This document shows positions 17,462-26,789 of a stretch of 64,000 bases of DNA, in pieces (position 1 is the first letter of the stretch; every line of letters starts with the position of its first letter). The notes below the pieces were generated by a model, which had not been told where the DNA came from, did no database searches, and saw only the letters and a program-made list of their open reading frames with translations. The DNA comes from Dyadobacter sp. (GTDB lineage: Bacteria > Bacteroidota > Bacteroidia > Cytophagales > Spirosomataceae), in contig NZ_JAGIAS010000002.1 in assembly GCF_017744695.1 (NCBI RefSeq), forward strand, positions 1,029,720 through 1,093,719, read 5' to 3'. The translations under genes and the position numbers were made by a program.

Positions 17462-20400
17462 TTGTCGATCATTCCGTACGCATTAGTCTTACCAGTGAAT
17501 AAAAGCACCCGTCCTTTTTATCTTTTATTGTTTTTCTCGTTCTGCAATCCGCTCTGTACCTGGTCTCAAAATACGCGACGACCGGAGTTACAGGAGTTCC
17601 GCATTGAACACTTCACCGACGAGGACGGTCTGCCCCAAAACAGCGTGTATGCCATCGCGCAGGACGAACTGGGCTATATGTGGCTCTCGACCCAGCGGGG
17701 CCTTGCCCGATTTGACGGCAAAAATTTCAAGATTTTCGACGATTTTGGCAAAACCTATTCCGCTGCAATTATAGCGTCGTTCCATATCGACCCGCGCCCG
17801 AAACCCGTCGGCTTTTTCGCGCTGAACGACGACTGGGAGTTCATTCATGTATATCAGGGCAAGGCTGTGCTCGACACCACGCTGCATCAATACGTCAGGC
17901 AGCAACCATTCCTCTATCCGCGGAAACACCAGGGGCACATCATGGAGCGTCACCCGAGATTGTATTACGGCAACCCGTACCCCAACTACGCCGTGTATCC
18001 GGTCGGCGACGATCGCTTTTTTGTTTTCAACGGCACTACACTCGAATATTACAGGCAGAAAAAACGTGTAGGGAGGATAGGCTGGGCCGATGACGTACCT
18101 TGGCACTTCTTCCGGACCGGGAACAGCCTTTACCACCTCAAAAACGGCAAGCTCAACCGGTTCGCCCTCGACTCGACACCATTCAGGTCCCGGCCAGCCA
18201 TTTTAAAAGGCGCATTGGCCAATGAGGCACTGTTCTGGCAGGGGAAATACGACATGTACTGGAACAATGCGACGGAACAAACGTTTATTCGCGTGGGACC
18301 ATCTCTTTATCGGCTGACGCCCGAGCGGAATGGGGATTTAAACTCCGAACTGATCCTGACCGGGTTTGATTTCGGAAAAGAGCAGATAAATGCAATTTAT
18401 TACGACTTCAAGGCCCAGCGTATCTTCATAGGCAGCCAGCTCAGCGGTCTTTTTGTGCTTACCCGCGAAAAGTTCAGCACGCACGCATCGCCCTACCCCG
18501 GCACCGACCAGGTTTACTACGGGCAAACGCTGCTCGACAAAAACACCATTCTATCGAACCAGGGCATCGCGTACACCGCCGACCCGTCCGGAAATGTCAC
18601 CAGCAGGCAGGTCCCGCTGATCACTAGCAGCGTATTCTGGGACAAAACCAGTATTCTGAAAGACCAGAACGGCTTCATTTGGTGCAAACGTGCCACGACG
18701 CTGATGATGCTTGAACCGGACGCGTCTGCGATTAAATTTTCCTGGACATTACCCTCGGAAATCTCCCAGCTCTACCAGGGACCGGACCGGACTATCTGGA
18801 TTGCTACCCGCACGAAAGGCCTTTTTTTCATCAATGCGCCTGTCAATGCCAACAGCCAGCCTACTTTGTTCCTCCAAGGCCCCTTCACCAACATATCATG
18901 GGTGGTGGAACAACCGGCCGGAACGATCTGGGTCGGCACCGGCCAGGGCCTGTTCAGGGTCGCACGGAAAACGAAGCAAGTCTCGGAAGTTAAGGGATTG
19001 GAAGGCATCTACATCAGGAGTCTGTACACCTCCCCCAACAATACCGATCTTTGGATAACGACCTATAAAGATGGTTTTTTTCTTCTCAGAGATGGAAAAC
19101 TGACCCACTTTCCACTCGACCGCAAGGGCTATCTGGCCAATGCACACTGCATCGTCGAAGACAGGAACGGTTTTTTCTGGATTCCCACCAACCGGGGGTT
19201 GTTTCAGGTATTGAAAAAAGACTTGTGGGATTATGCCGACAAACCCGCTGAGCTCTATTATCACCACTATTCGAAAACCGACGGGTTCAACAGCAACGAA
19301 TTCAATGGAGGGTGTGAACCCTGCGCCGTCCGGCTGCCTTCCGGAATCGTGTCGCTGCCCTCTATTAACGGACTGGTGTGGTTCAAGCCTGAACAAATAC
19401 CGGCGGAAATGCCTGATAAGAAAATTGTGATCGACCGGATCGAGATCGATCAGAAAACCCTGATTACCCCTCAGAAGCACATTTCCTTCCTGCAAAGTCA
19501 AAAACAGCTGAAAATTGAGGTCAATACGCCGTTTTTCGGAAATGATTACAATGTCGAATTCTCCTATGCCCTCGCGGAGCGCGGCAGCACGCCCGGTGCC
19601 GCAGACTGGCTGGGCATCGATGCTCCCGTTGCCAATAAAGCGACGATCAACATTTCCACGCTCGGAAAAGGACATTACACCCTGTATGTCCGGAAAATGA
19701 ATGGTTTCGGCATCGGTAACTACGGCTACGAAACCCTCGACATCGACGTACCCCCATTCTGGTATGAGACGTGGTGGTTTTACCTGTCGATCCTGATCGC
19801 AGCATTTCTGGCAACATTTTTCTACCTCAAATACCGGATACGGTCCGTACAGCGAAGGAGCCGGCTCCTCGAACTTCAGATCAGCGAGCGTACCAGCCAG
19901 TTGCAGGGCACGCTGCGCGACCTGGAAAGTTCCCAAAACGAACTGCTGGACCAGATGCACCTGCAATCGCGCCTGATGGCTTCCATCGCGCACGACGTAC
20001 GCTCCCCGCTCGGGGCGGCCATTATCGTGGCCGGCGAAATGCAGAAAATGATCGAACGGCAACAGTTCGACATGGTGTCGCTTTTCGGCAAAAACATTGA
20101 AGACGCATTGCGCATGGTGAAAGGCTCACTGGAAGATCTGCTGGCCTATGTAAAAATCCAGGTGTACAAACACGAGCCAAAGAGTGAGACGGTGGCGCTG
20201 CACGAGTTGCTGGAAGAAAATATGCAACTCTACGGTAAAAACACAAAAATCAATTCCAATACCTTCCGGAATCTGATACCCGTCGATACGTTTATCGAAA
20301 CCCACCAGCAACTGCTTAAAATCGTGATTCATAACCTCATCGACAATGCCAACAAGTACACCGACAATGGCGAGATCAGGGCTTACACCGCATATGACGA

Positions 20401-20629
20401 CAACCGGTTGCAACTGATTATCGAAGATACCGGGCGAGGGATCTCCCGGGAGCTGCTGGCCTGGTTTATGGAAGACAAAGCATTGCCGCCCTCATCGCCG
20501 CAGACGGGGATCGGGCTGGTGATGATCAAAGAACTGGCGCCGTCCGTAACCGATCGCATTGAAATGGAACGGCTCGATCCCGGCACGAGGGTTACCCTTA
20601 CGTTCCGCGCATTTTCACAGGATGCCTGA
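17462..20629 (+). CDS. Propeller-type sensor histidine kinase
   Basis: 1055 residues. No ATG is available before residue ~73, so TTG 17462 is chosen; it gives a signal-like segment ending near CTWSQ. A periplasmic two-component-regulator propeller follows (about 40-680, repeats such as DELGYMWLSTQRGLARFDG), then a Y_Y_Y domain (about 690-770) and one membrane helix (about 775-797). The kinase core has H-box SIAHDVRSPL, N-box NLIDNANKYT, G1 EDTGRGIS and G2 GIGLVMIKEL. Unlike hybrid systems it has no receiver or AraC domain, so it must signal to separate regulators. The two response-regulator genes just downstream on the opposite strand are the obvious partners. Confidence 0.85.
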   Translation: MSIIPYALVLPVNKSTRPFYLLLFFSFCNPLCTWSQNTRRPELQEFRIEHFTDEDGLPQNSVYAIAQDELGYMWLSTQRGLARFDGKNFKIFDDFGKTYSAAIIASFHIDPRPKPVGFFALNDDWEFIHVYQGKAVLDTTLHQYVRQQPFLYPRKHQGHIMERHPRLYYGNPYPNYAVYPVGDDRFFVFNGTTLEYYRQKKRVGRIGWADDVPWHFFRTGNSLYHLKNGKLNRFALDSTPFRSRPAILKGALANEALFWQGKYDMYWNNATEQTFIRVGPSLYRLTPERNGDLNSELILTGFDFGKEQINAIYYDFKAQRIFIGSQLSGLFVLTREKFSTHASPYPGTDQVYYGQTLLDKNTILSNQGIAYTADPSGNVTSRQVPLITSSVFWDKTSILKDQNGFIWCKRATTLMMLEPDASAIKFSWTLPSEISQLYQGPDRTIWIATRTKGLFFINAPVNANSQPTLFLQGPFTNISWVVEQPAGTIWVGTGQGLFRVARKTKQVSEVKGLEGIYIRSLYTSPNNTDLWITTYKDGFFLLRDGKLTHFPLDRKGYLANAHCIVEDRNGFFWIPTNRGLFQVLKKDLWDYADKPAELYYHHYSKTDGFNSNEFNGGCEPCAVRLPSGIVSLPSINGLVWFKPEQIPAEMPDKKIVIDRIEIDQKTLITPQKHISFLQSQKQLKIEVNTPFFGNDYNVEFSYALAERGSTPGAADWLGIDAPVANKATINISTLGKGHYTLYVRKMNGFGIGNYGYETLDIDVPPFWYETWWFYLSILIAAFLATFFYLKYRIRSVQRRSRLLELQISERTSQLQGTLRDLESSQNELLDQMHLQSRLMASIAHDVRSPLGAAIIVAGEMQKMIERQQFDMVSLFGKNIEDALRMVKGSLEDLLAYVKIQVYKHEPKSETVALHELLEENMQLYGKNTKINSNTFRNLIPVDTFIETHQQLLKIVIHNLIDNANKYTDNGEIRAYTAYDDNRLQLIIEDTGRGISRELLAWFMEDKALPPSSPQTGIGLVMIKELAPSVTDRIEMERLDPGTRVTLTFRAFSQDA

Positions 20630-20651
20630 CCTCAGGACGCCTGACCTCAGG
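20624..20651. repeat. 15-bp tandem duplication at the kinase/regulator gene ends
   Basis: GCCTGACCTCAGG occurs at 20624-20636 and 20639-20651, a 15-bp step. The first copy contains the kinase stop codon and the second runs into the end of the convergent regulator gene. Each copy is itself a small dyad (CCTGA/TCAGG). Confidence 0.8.
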
Positions 20652-21294
20652 GCTTTTCAGGAATTTCCGGCTGCCTGAGCTTGGCGGCGAGGTCGATGAC
20701 ATTATCGACGCCCAGTTTTTCGAAGATCCTTGCTTTGTAAGTGCTGACGGTATTGGATTGAATGTCGAGATGGGCGGCTATTTCCTTTACCCATTTGCCG
20801 GCGATGAGCATTTCGGTAATCTCCCTTTCGCGCCCCGAAAGACTTTTGATCCCGAATGGGCGCGTCCGTTTTTGCTTGCCATACGTCGCCACGTCCAGCA
20901 ATCGCTCCTGCACTGCCTGGCTCACATAGCGGCTCTTTTTAACCACCGTCAAAATGGCTTTGATCGTCTCGCTCTTTTCCGCGGTTTTGGAAAGGAACCC
21001 GTTGGCGCCGGCAGCGATGAATGCCAGCGCATTCTGCTGCTCATCGGCCGCTGAACACACCAGAATGGGCGTATCGGGCTGGAACTGCCGGATTCTGCTG
21101 ATCATGCCGGTCCCCTGTCCGCCGGGAAGTTCGATGTCAAGCAGGATCAGCTCATACGGATTGCCTCGCATGCGGGCAATAGCGTGATCGAAACTATCCG
21201 ATTCATCGATATTGGCCTGGCTGTAAAGTTCCTGCAACACAATCTTCATACTCATCCGAACCAGAAAATGATCTTCAACGACAAGAATGTTCAT
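20647..21294 (-). CDS. NarL/FixJ-family response regulator
   Basis: A 215-residue protein. The receiver domain (1-120) has the acidic pair in VVEDH, phosphoacceptor Asp53 (LLDIELPGG) and the conserved Lys103 (FLSK). The LuxR-type HTH at about 148-212 has LSGREREITEMLIAGKWVKE and SNTVSTYKARIFEKLGV. It is a phosphorylation-controlled DNA-binding regulator, convergent with the sensor kinase and ending 17 bp from it, so a likely partner. Confidence 0.9.
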   Translation of the reverse strand: MNILVVEDHFLVRMSMKIVLQELYSQANIDESDSFDHAIARMRGNPYELILLDIELPGGQGTGMISRIRQFQPDTPILVCSAADEQQNALAFIAAGANGFLSKTAEKSETIKAILTVVKKSRYVSQAVQERLLDVATYGKQKRTRPFGIKSLSGREREITEMLIAGKWVKEIAAHLDIQSNTVSTYKARIFEKLGVDNVIDLAAKLRQPEIPEKP

Positions 21295-21381
21295 GGGCTA
21301 AGCGTAATTAGTGGATTTTCGGGCAAAGTAATGTATAATTGTAGTAATAATTCGCAAATCAACCTGTCAAATTTTACCGAA

Positions 21382-21825
21382 TCAGTGTTTTGCTTTTCCG
21401 GCGACTTTCGGGCCGGCAGCAATGTCCGAAAGGAGTATTTGCTGAATATCAAAACTGACAAACCGCAGCCGTTTGTGGGCGCGGTGCAATGCTTCGGCAA
21501 CCTCTACTGCGTCGGACTTTCTGGAAATCAGCGCCGTAATACCTGCCTTCGCGAATGCATAAATATACTCAAATTCATCACCCAGATACACGACCACCGC
21601 TGCCTGCGGATAGGCCCTCTTAAATGTATCGAGCAAAGCGATATTCTTTCCGTCGGCAACACCGGCGTCGAGTACCACGATGTTCACGGGCTGGCCAAAG
21701 TTTAATGCGAGTGTTTTTTGGAGCGTTTCCGCTTCAAAGATAGTAATATCAGGAAATTCACCGATGATAATGGTGCGTAAGCCGATGTTCAGAGTGGGGT
21801 TATCCGTAACGATCAATATCGCCAT
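21382..21825 (-). CDS. Receiver-domain-only response regulator (atypical)
   Basis: A 147-residue protein made of a single receiver fold. It begins MAILIVTDNP, so only one of the two metal-binding acids of the usual pair is present. Asp53 (VVLDAG) is in the phosphoacceptor position. The usual Thr/Ser after strand 4 appears replaced by Leu (VVVYLGDE), and the Lys position reads SRKS. There is no output domain. It could be a phosphate sink or single-domain regulator for the neighbouring kinase, or a pseudo-receiver. It lies upstream of the LuxR regulator on the same strand with an 87-bp gap. Confidence 0.7.
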   Translation of the reverse strand: MAILIVTDNPTLNIGLRTIIIGEFPDITIFEAETLQKTLALNFGQPVNIVVLDAGVADGKNIALLDTFKRAYPQAAVVVYLGDEFEYIYAFAKAGITALISRKSDAVEVAEALHRAHKRLRFVSFDIQQILLSDIAAGPKVAGKAKH

Positions 21826-21868
21826 GTTGTTGACGCGAGGTTATTCTTTTTAATGGGTGCAGATTACT

Positions 21869-21897
21869 CTCCCGGGCCTCACAAGCAGGCCCGGGAG
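21869..21897. terminator. Hairpin after the T9SS cargo gene
   Basis: Perfect 11-bp stem CTCCCGGGCCT (21869-21879) / AGGCCCGGGAG (21887-21897), loop 7 nt, 20 bp past the minus-strand stop. There is no immediate T-run on that strand. Confidence 0.6.
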
Positions 21898-21916
21898 AAG
21901 CCGGATAATCATTGCC

Positions 21917-23239
21917 TTACCTGGTAACGGCTACTTTGTGTGTGCTGATAGTGCCGTCAAACAGGGTCAGGGATACGATATAGATGCCAGGCGTTAATTT
22001 GCTGACATCGATTCCCTCGTTTGACACCTTTTGAACCCGCATCAGGTTCTGTCCCGAGATATTTTTGACCGATACTTCCTTTACGTTCGCATAACTGTCG
22101 ATCCGCAATTTGTCCGATACCGGGTTAGGATAAGGCCGGACCGTCTCGCCCTTGATCTGCACGTTACGGATCGCGCTATACGCGTAGGTATCGTCCTTGT
22201 CCACCATTTTCAGGCGGTAAAGGTTCTCTCCCGACAGCGGGGCATTGTCCGTGTAGGTATAGTTCACGAGCACCTTGCTTTCGCCCGTTGAAGCCACGGA
22301 ACCGATCATCGCCCACTTTTTACCGTCGGCGCTGCGCTCTACTTCGAACCGGTCGCTGTTGGTTTCCTCGGTGGTAGCCCAGGACAGCAGCGCTGTTTTC
22401 CCCTCGGCGACGGCCGCAAAGCGGGTCAGCGTCACCGGCAACGGCAACGTCAGCGAAGCGAAAGTGTAAGCGGTGTAAGTATCCGGTGCCAGTGGTGAAA
22501 TGGTGGTGATCGAACCCGCCGCCAGGTCACTGGTACCGCCCAATATGGAGGTAACATCCACTTTGGAAGGAATGGCAACCCATTGGGTCCCGTCCCATCC
22601 TACGATCGACAGCTTGTTGAGCTGGCTGCTGGTCAACGTTCCGATCGCGCTTCCCGCGTCCCAGGTCAATGTCAGCGGCGTCGCATTTGCCCCGTCGATA
22701 TCCCAGTACTCGACCGTGCTCACCACTTCCACATTGGTCCCCATGCTGCTGGTCGGAAAAGGGCCGCCGTTTGGCAGCGGGGCATAGTTGGAGCCGGTAA
22801 AAAGGTTGCTGGTGACGGCCGTATTGGCGTCGGCGTGAAAGTAAGCGCCCATAACCCCGTCGGCCGAAGCACCAAACTGGCCAAGAGCGCCATTGTCGCC
22901 CACAGGAAAGATAAATGCACCTGCCCCGTATTTACGCACGTAGCCATCCACATAGCCCGCATCGGACGCGCCTGTTGAAGTAAGGTTATCGCCCGAGAAG
23001 TTAAGCACGCCGAAATTCCCTGCTGCGCGTTCCGTCAGGATTACGCCCGGCTGGGCGCCGCCGCCCCCGGTCACAAAGTTGTGGTTACTGAAAAACGTCA
23101 TCTGGGCACCCCCGAAAATCGTGGTATTACCCTGGCTGCCCTCCTGGGCCTGGGCCAGGTGCCCGACTAGAAGCAATGCGGCCGAAACCGCCACATTGCG
23201 CCATCCGCTTCCGGATGAACTGTTATAAAGTCCTTTCAT
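21917..23239 (-). CDS. Secreted protein with T9SS type A sorting domain
   Basis: ATG 23239 (MKGLYNSSSGS) is preferred because it starts an N-terminal signal ending near HLAQAQ; an ATG 48 bp upstream adds unrelated residues. 440 residues. The body has no recognised enzyme motif. A fibronectin-like segment (about 265-355) has LPVTLTRFAAVAEG and WATTEETNSDRFEVERS, a block often seen before T9SS tails. The C-terminal ~75 residues form the sorting domain: PYPNPVSDKLRI, then LTPGIYIVSL. The product should cross the outer membrane by type IX secretion and be anchored or released. Its role is unknown. Confidence 0.82.
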   Translation of the reverse strand: MKGLYNSSSGSGWRNVAVSAALLLVGHLAQAQEGSQGNTTIFGGAQMTFFSNHNFVTGGGGAQPGVILTERAAGNFGVLNFSGDNLTSTGASDAGYVDGYVRKYGAGAFIFPVGDNGALGQFGASADGVMGAYFHADANTAVTSNLFTGSNYAPLPNGGPFPTSSMGTNVEVVSTVEYWDIDGANATPLTLTWDAGSAIGTLTSSQLNKLSIVGWDGTQWVAIPSKVDVTSILGGTSDLAAGSITTISPLAPDTYTAYTFASLTLPLPVTLTRFAAVAEGKTALLSWATTEETNSDRFEVERSADGKKWAMIGSVASTGESKVLVNYTYTDNAPLSGENLYRLKMVDKDDTYAYSAIRNVQIKGETVRPYPNPVSDKLRIDSYANVKEVSVKNISGQNLMRVQKVSNEGIDVSKLTPGIYIVSLTLFDGTISTHKVAVTR

Positions 23240-23316
23240 TGTTTCGCGTTGGTTAAATGACAGGCATTTTGGCAATGCTCGCGGCATTGCGACATGCCCG
23301 AAAATGATTGATGTAC

Positions 23317-24516
23317 CTACCGGCTCACGGATTTTGCTTGTTCCTCACCGGCATTAAGCATCTTCTCTACCCGGGTTACCCGGCTGTCGAGCTCCGTATA
23401 AGCCGCTTCTTTCAGTTTCAGCTCTGCGCTTAGCTGTGCCTTTTCTTTTCTCAGCAGTTCTACTTCCTCGTTAAGCTCCTGTACCGATTTAACCAGCATA
23501 GGAATAAGCTTGCTGTAATCCACCACCCACGGTGCGGTCTTGGCGTCGGCGCCCCCTACCCGGACAGCTTGCGGATATATCTTATACAGTTCCTGGGCGA
23601 GCACCCCCGTCGACAGCGTTTTTTGAGCATCCGCCTTGAAATTGTAGTCGTACACTTTAACCGCTTTCAAGGTTTCCAGGCCGAATTTTGAGGTACGGAT
23701 ATTCTCTTTCAGACGTGCATCGGAAGTGGTATTGTACTGGATGCCTGCGGCGGAGTGGGTGATGTTACCCATGCCGACGCCGCCAACAGCAAAATTGATC
23801 ATCTCTCCCGTAGTAGTGCCCGCCGGTTTAGAAACGTGCAATGGAGAAACCGATCCAGAACGCTGGATTCCCACCCAAACGTCACCCGCCGGGGTACTGC
23901 GCACCTCAAAACCGTTGACATTGGAAGTGCCATTCCAGATGTTACCCGTTTGAGCGCCGGGGTTGGCTATAACTTTCATGTCGCCTCTGACATCCAGACG
24001 TGATTGCGGCGCTTCGGTATTAAGACCAATGTAACCCGTGCGACTGCCCGAACTTTGCATGAAGAATGCGTTCTCCTGAAGAACCAGGCCTTCATCTATT
24101 ACCTGCAACCGAAGATCGGTCGCCGAATTCGACCGCAAAAAGGCATACTTGCTCTGCTCTGGGTCGATGTCAAACCCCACCACGGCGCGTCCCGCGTTGA
24201 TCGCAATGGATGCAGCGGAGTCGATATTGGAACCGCCCAACGGATCGAATCGCGCCACCACGTTGGCTGCCGAAGGAAGATCCAGGTTCGAGACGGCCTG
24301 GACGTGCAATGTAGTCGGCGGGTTTGGATGATTAATACCGACGTGGCCCGATTGCAGCACAACTGTGTGCGTGCTGTTTTGGCCTTCCACATCCAAGTTA
24401 GCCCCGGGCGTAATGGTGGTAGGATTTGAGCCGATTTTCACCTGTGCCATTGTCGTCGTCGACAAAGCTGTAACGGCAGCGAAAGAAATAGCGGATAGTA
24501 ATTGTTTTGTTTTCAT
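23317..24516 (-). CDS. Secreted fibre protein with S74 intramolecular chaperone domain
   Basis: ATG 24516 (MKTKQLLSAIS) starts a signal peptide ending near TMAQ; a start 36 bp upstream is less likely. 399 residues. The mature protein begins VKIGSNPTTITPGANLDVEG and continues as a beta-helical fibre. The C-terminal ~110 residues are a peptidase S74 (tail-spike chaperone) domain beginning SDARLKENI, where autocleavage occurs between Ser and Asp in characterised members. It ends in a coiled coil rich in Glu, Leu and Lys. It probably trimerises on the cell surface. It shares its mature N-terminus with the next gene upstream. Confidence 0.82.
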   Translation of the reverse strand: MKTKQLLSAISFAAVTALSTTTMAQVKIGSNPTTITPGANLDVEGQNSTHTVVLQSGHVGINHPNPPTTLHVQAVSNLDLPSAANVVARFDPLGGSNIDSAASIAINAGRAVVGFDIDPEQSKYAFLRSNSATDLRLQVIDEGLVLQENAFFMQSSGSRTGYIGLNTEAPQSRLDVRGDMKVIANPGAQTGNIWNGTSNVNGFEVRSTPAGDVWVGIQRSGSVSPLHVSKPAGTTTGEMINFAVGGVGMGNITHSAAGIQYNTTSDARLKENIRTSKFGLETLKAVKVYDYNFKADAQKTLSTGVLAQELYKIYPQAVRVGGADAKTAPWVVDYSKLIPMLVKSVQELNEEVELLRKEKAQLSAELKLKEAAYTELDSRVTRVEKMLNAGEEQAKSVSR

Positions 24517-24594
24517 AATGTGTTTTTTTGAAAATGATAGTCGCAGGAACAACCGCGTGTAAACTCGGGTAAGGTATGCTATTGAGTAAGCTTG

Positions 24595-25320
24595 TTAGTC
24601 GATCTTCGTAACGGTCATGTATGCACGCCCACAGGTACCAGTCCAGATAGGGTTAACAGGCGGGTTGCCGTCGGTCTGCATCGTGTAACCTTCCAGCGAG
24701 ATTCCATCGCCAGGATTTAATTTTCCGGTATAAACCACAGATTGCCAGTCACCGGCGGTGAGGCCCATCGGGCTGGTACCTTTAAAGATTGGCCCGCCAT
24801 TTTCTGAAACTACCCAGATCCGCGTCCACAACGTTACGCCGGCACCCGTGGTACTGATACACGACAAACCGACTTGTACCGAGTACGTTCCGGCCACCGG
24901 GACAATAAACCGCTTGTTGCCGGCATCCCAGCTGGCCGCTCCCAGCGTAGGCACGAGCGGAAGCCGCTGGTCGATCTGGTCATGGGTGGTGAATGTTGGA
25001 ATCGTCGCCAGGCCGGTGATGGCCCCGCTGAATGCCGTTACCGGAATGGCAAGGTCCGACTGGCTCTGCCACGTCGCGACGCCGTTCGCGTCGGAGGTCA
25101 GTACCTTTTTATCACCTTGTGAACCGTCGGCGATAGTCAGTTTGCCGGTGGTTTTGTGAATGCTGATTTTTTTGGTAGGGTCCGTACTCTCAACCTCGAG
25201 GTTGTTGTTCGGATCGATCGTCGTCGGATTGGAACCGATCTTGACCTGACCAAAAGTGGCAGCGCTAGTTGCCAGGGTCATGGTGATCGCCAGGGCTGAA
25301 AAGAGTCGAATTGCTTTCAT
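24595..25320 (-). CDS. Secreted C1q/TNF-like surface protein
   Basis: A 241-residue protein. Signal peptide ends near AATFGQ. The segment VKIGSNPTTIDPNNNLEVES is almost the same as in the S74 fibre gene downstream, so the two share an N-terminal module. The C-terminal ~140 residues (from FSGAITGLATIPTFT, then WDAGNKRFIVPVAGTYSVQ) have the look of a C1q/TNF-like jelly roll, which usually trimerises. The gap to the S74 gene is about 78 bp on the same strand, so they may be co-transcribed. A surface adhesion or scaffold role is inferred only. Confidence 0.65.
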   Translation of the reverse strand: MKAIRLFSALAITMTLATSAATFGQVKIGSNPTTIDPNNNLEVESTDPTKKISIHKTTGKLTIADGSQGDKKVLTSDANGVATWQSQSDLAIPVTAFSGAITGLATIPTFTTHDQIDQRLPLVPTLGAASWDAGNKRFIVPVAGTYSVQVGLSCISTTGAGVTLWTRIWVVSENGGPIFKGTSPMGLTAGDWQSVVYTGKLNPGDGISLEGYTMQTDGNPPVNPIWTGTCGRAYMTVTKID

Positions 25321-25363
25321 GTAGTGATTTGTTTGTGGAACTTTGGTTGAGTTTGAAACAGAA

Positions 25364-25371
25364 CAAACCTA
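25364..25371 (-). promoter_or_regulatory. Candidate -7 box for the C1q/S74 gene pair
   Basis: TAGGTTTG on the minus strand, 44 bp upstream of the C1q-like start. No good -33 element is seen at the usual distance. Confidence 0.35.
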
Positions 25372-25520
25372 CTATCCCCCGATTATTTCGACTTGTCGAT
25401 ACAAGAAATAGTTATCGTAGATCATGCCCTACAAAGTAGAATTAGTACTATATATCGTTAAGAATAATTCGCATATCCTACTTTCCTCTATCCACAAAAA
25501 CAAATCTGTTTACAACACAA

Positions 25521-25553
25521 AAAAGTCCGTAACCAGGCAGGTCACAGACTTTT
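25521..25553. terminator. Terminator after the unknown-family gene at 25579
   Basis: AAAAGTCCGT (25521-25530) pairs with ACAGACTTTT (25544-25553) with one mismatch; loop 13 nt. On the minus strand the stem ends in a T-run 25 bp after the stop codon. Confidence 0.7.
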
Positions 25554-25578
25554 CATAATCTTCAAAATATACCATTTC

Positions 25579-26706
25579 TTAACCCGCCCCGACGTAACTG
25601 CGGATGTCAAAAACATTAAAGCCCAATACGACAGGATTGCCGGGCACAGATTTGAATTGTATCGTCGTCGATCCGGGGCCGGTGGTGATACTATTAGAAA
25701 CGGCCGACGACGCTATGGGGCAGTAAACAGGCCAGTCACCCATTGCTACAAGCCCTTTGATGAGCGTTTGCTCCGTCGGAGTAAAGTCGGCATCCGAGTC
25801 GAGGGTAAGCGTAATGCCATCGGCTGCAACCAACGAGCCTACCGCGTGGGTAAAGCTTCCGTCGGGCCCAAAATAGGTTTGCCAGTCGGAACTATCTATC
25901 CACGGCGGGGTCGACTGCGATGCCCAGGCCTGGTGCAACAACGAGGAATTGTACCATTGTCCAGGGGTGACGGTTAACGTCGCAAAATGGTCGAATTCTG
26001 CGGAAACGGTAATCTTGCTCGACGCGAACTTCCGGCTTATGTGAAACGCGGCCGAACTGCCCGTCCAAATGCCGAAATAATTCGGGTCGTCGCCCGGCAC
26101 CCAGGAATTGGAAACGTCCGGATCGTCATGGGTCGAGTCGAACGAAAAACGCGCGCCGGACGAGGCCTGCAATGTATTTTTCAGGTCCGAAAAAGAGGGT
26201 GAGAAATCGGCGGGCCTGGCGTCGGTGCCCTCATAGGGTTTCAGTACCTCCTGCGCGCTGCTGATCAGCAGTTGGGTCGACAGATCCGAGCGGCCAATGT
26301 TGGCCACGGAAGGTGCATTCACCATCGCCCATTGAAACCACACCGTTGGCAAAGTGTTGGCGGGCGGAGGGGGCGAAATGGTTTTCAGATAGGCCTGCCA
26401 CTGCACATAAGTATCAGCACCGACGTCCTTCACGAAGTCGCTTTCCGGGAACGAGAGCCCATTCACGACAGCTGCATACTGACTGAAAAACGTCGGCTGC
26501 TGATAGTACCAGCGGTTGTATTTGAGCGTCACGGGTGGTACCACATTGAAACAATCCCAAAGGCCCTGGTCGCTTGCAGGTAGCCCCGGCGGTTGCAGCA
26601 ACTGGAAATGCTGGACGGATAAATTGAGACTGGCGGCCAACCGGTTGTACCATCCGTCGGTAACGGCTGTCATTGCTTCGGTGGGCGTATCGTAGATAGT
26701 GATCAT
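25579..26706 (-). CDS. Protein of unknown family, paralogue of the next gene
   Basis: ATG 26706 (MITIYDTPTEAMTA) is chosen over one 30 bp upstream because it aligns better with the paralogue. 375 residues, no signal peptide, no membrane helix, rich in Ser, Thr, Trp and Phe. It shares many blocks with the product of 26790-27995: WAMVNAPSVANIG, FASSKITVSAEFDH, then PGNPVVLGFNVF at the end. The C-terminal half alternates like a beta-sandwich. I do not recognise the family. With no export signal it may be cytoplasmic or leave the cell by a non-Sec route. Confidence 0.6.
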   Translation of the reverse strand: MITIYDTPTEAMTAVTDGWYNRLAASLNLSVQHFQLLQPPGLPASDQGLWDCFNVVPPVTLKYNRWYYQQPTFFSQYAAVVNGLSFPESDFVKDVGADTYVQWQAYLKTISPPPPANTLPTVWFQWAMVNAPSVANIGRSDLSTQLLISSAQEVLKPYEGTDARPADFSPSFSDLKNTLQASSGARFSFDSTHDDPDVSNSWVPGDDPNYFGIWTGSSAAFHISRKFASSKITVSAEFDHFATLTVTPGQWYNSSLLHQAWASQSTPPWIDSSDWQTYFGPDGSFTHAVGSLVAADGITLTLDSDADFTPTEQTLIKGLVAMGDWPVYCPIASSAVSNSITTGPGSTTIQFKSVPGNPVVLGFNVFDIRSYVGAG

Positions 26707-26789
26707 GTTGCTTCCTGAAAGATGGTTTCCCGGCACACGGTAATAGCAGAAGAAAGAAGGCTGGTGTCACCAGCCTTCCTGTTAAAACA

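Noticed and set aside
18896..20062. 388-codon minus-strand frame inside the sensor kinase gene
   Set aside because: Shadow frame; composition unlike protein and the kinase motifs on the other strand are clear.
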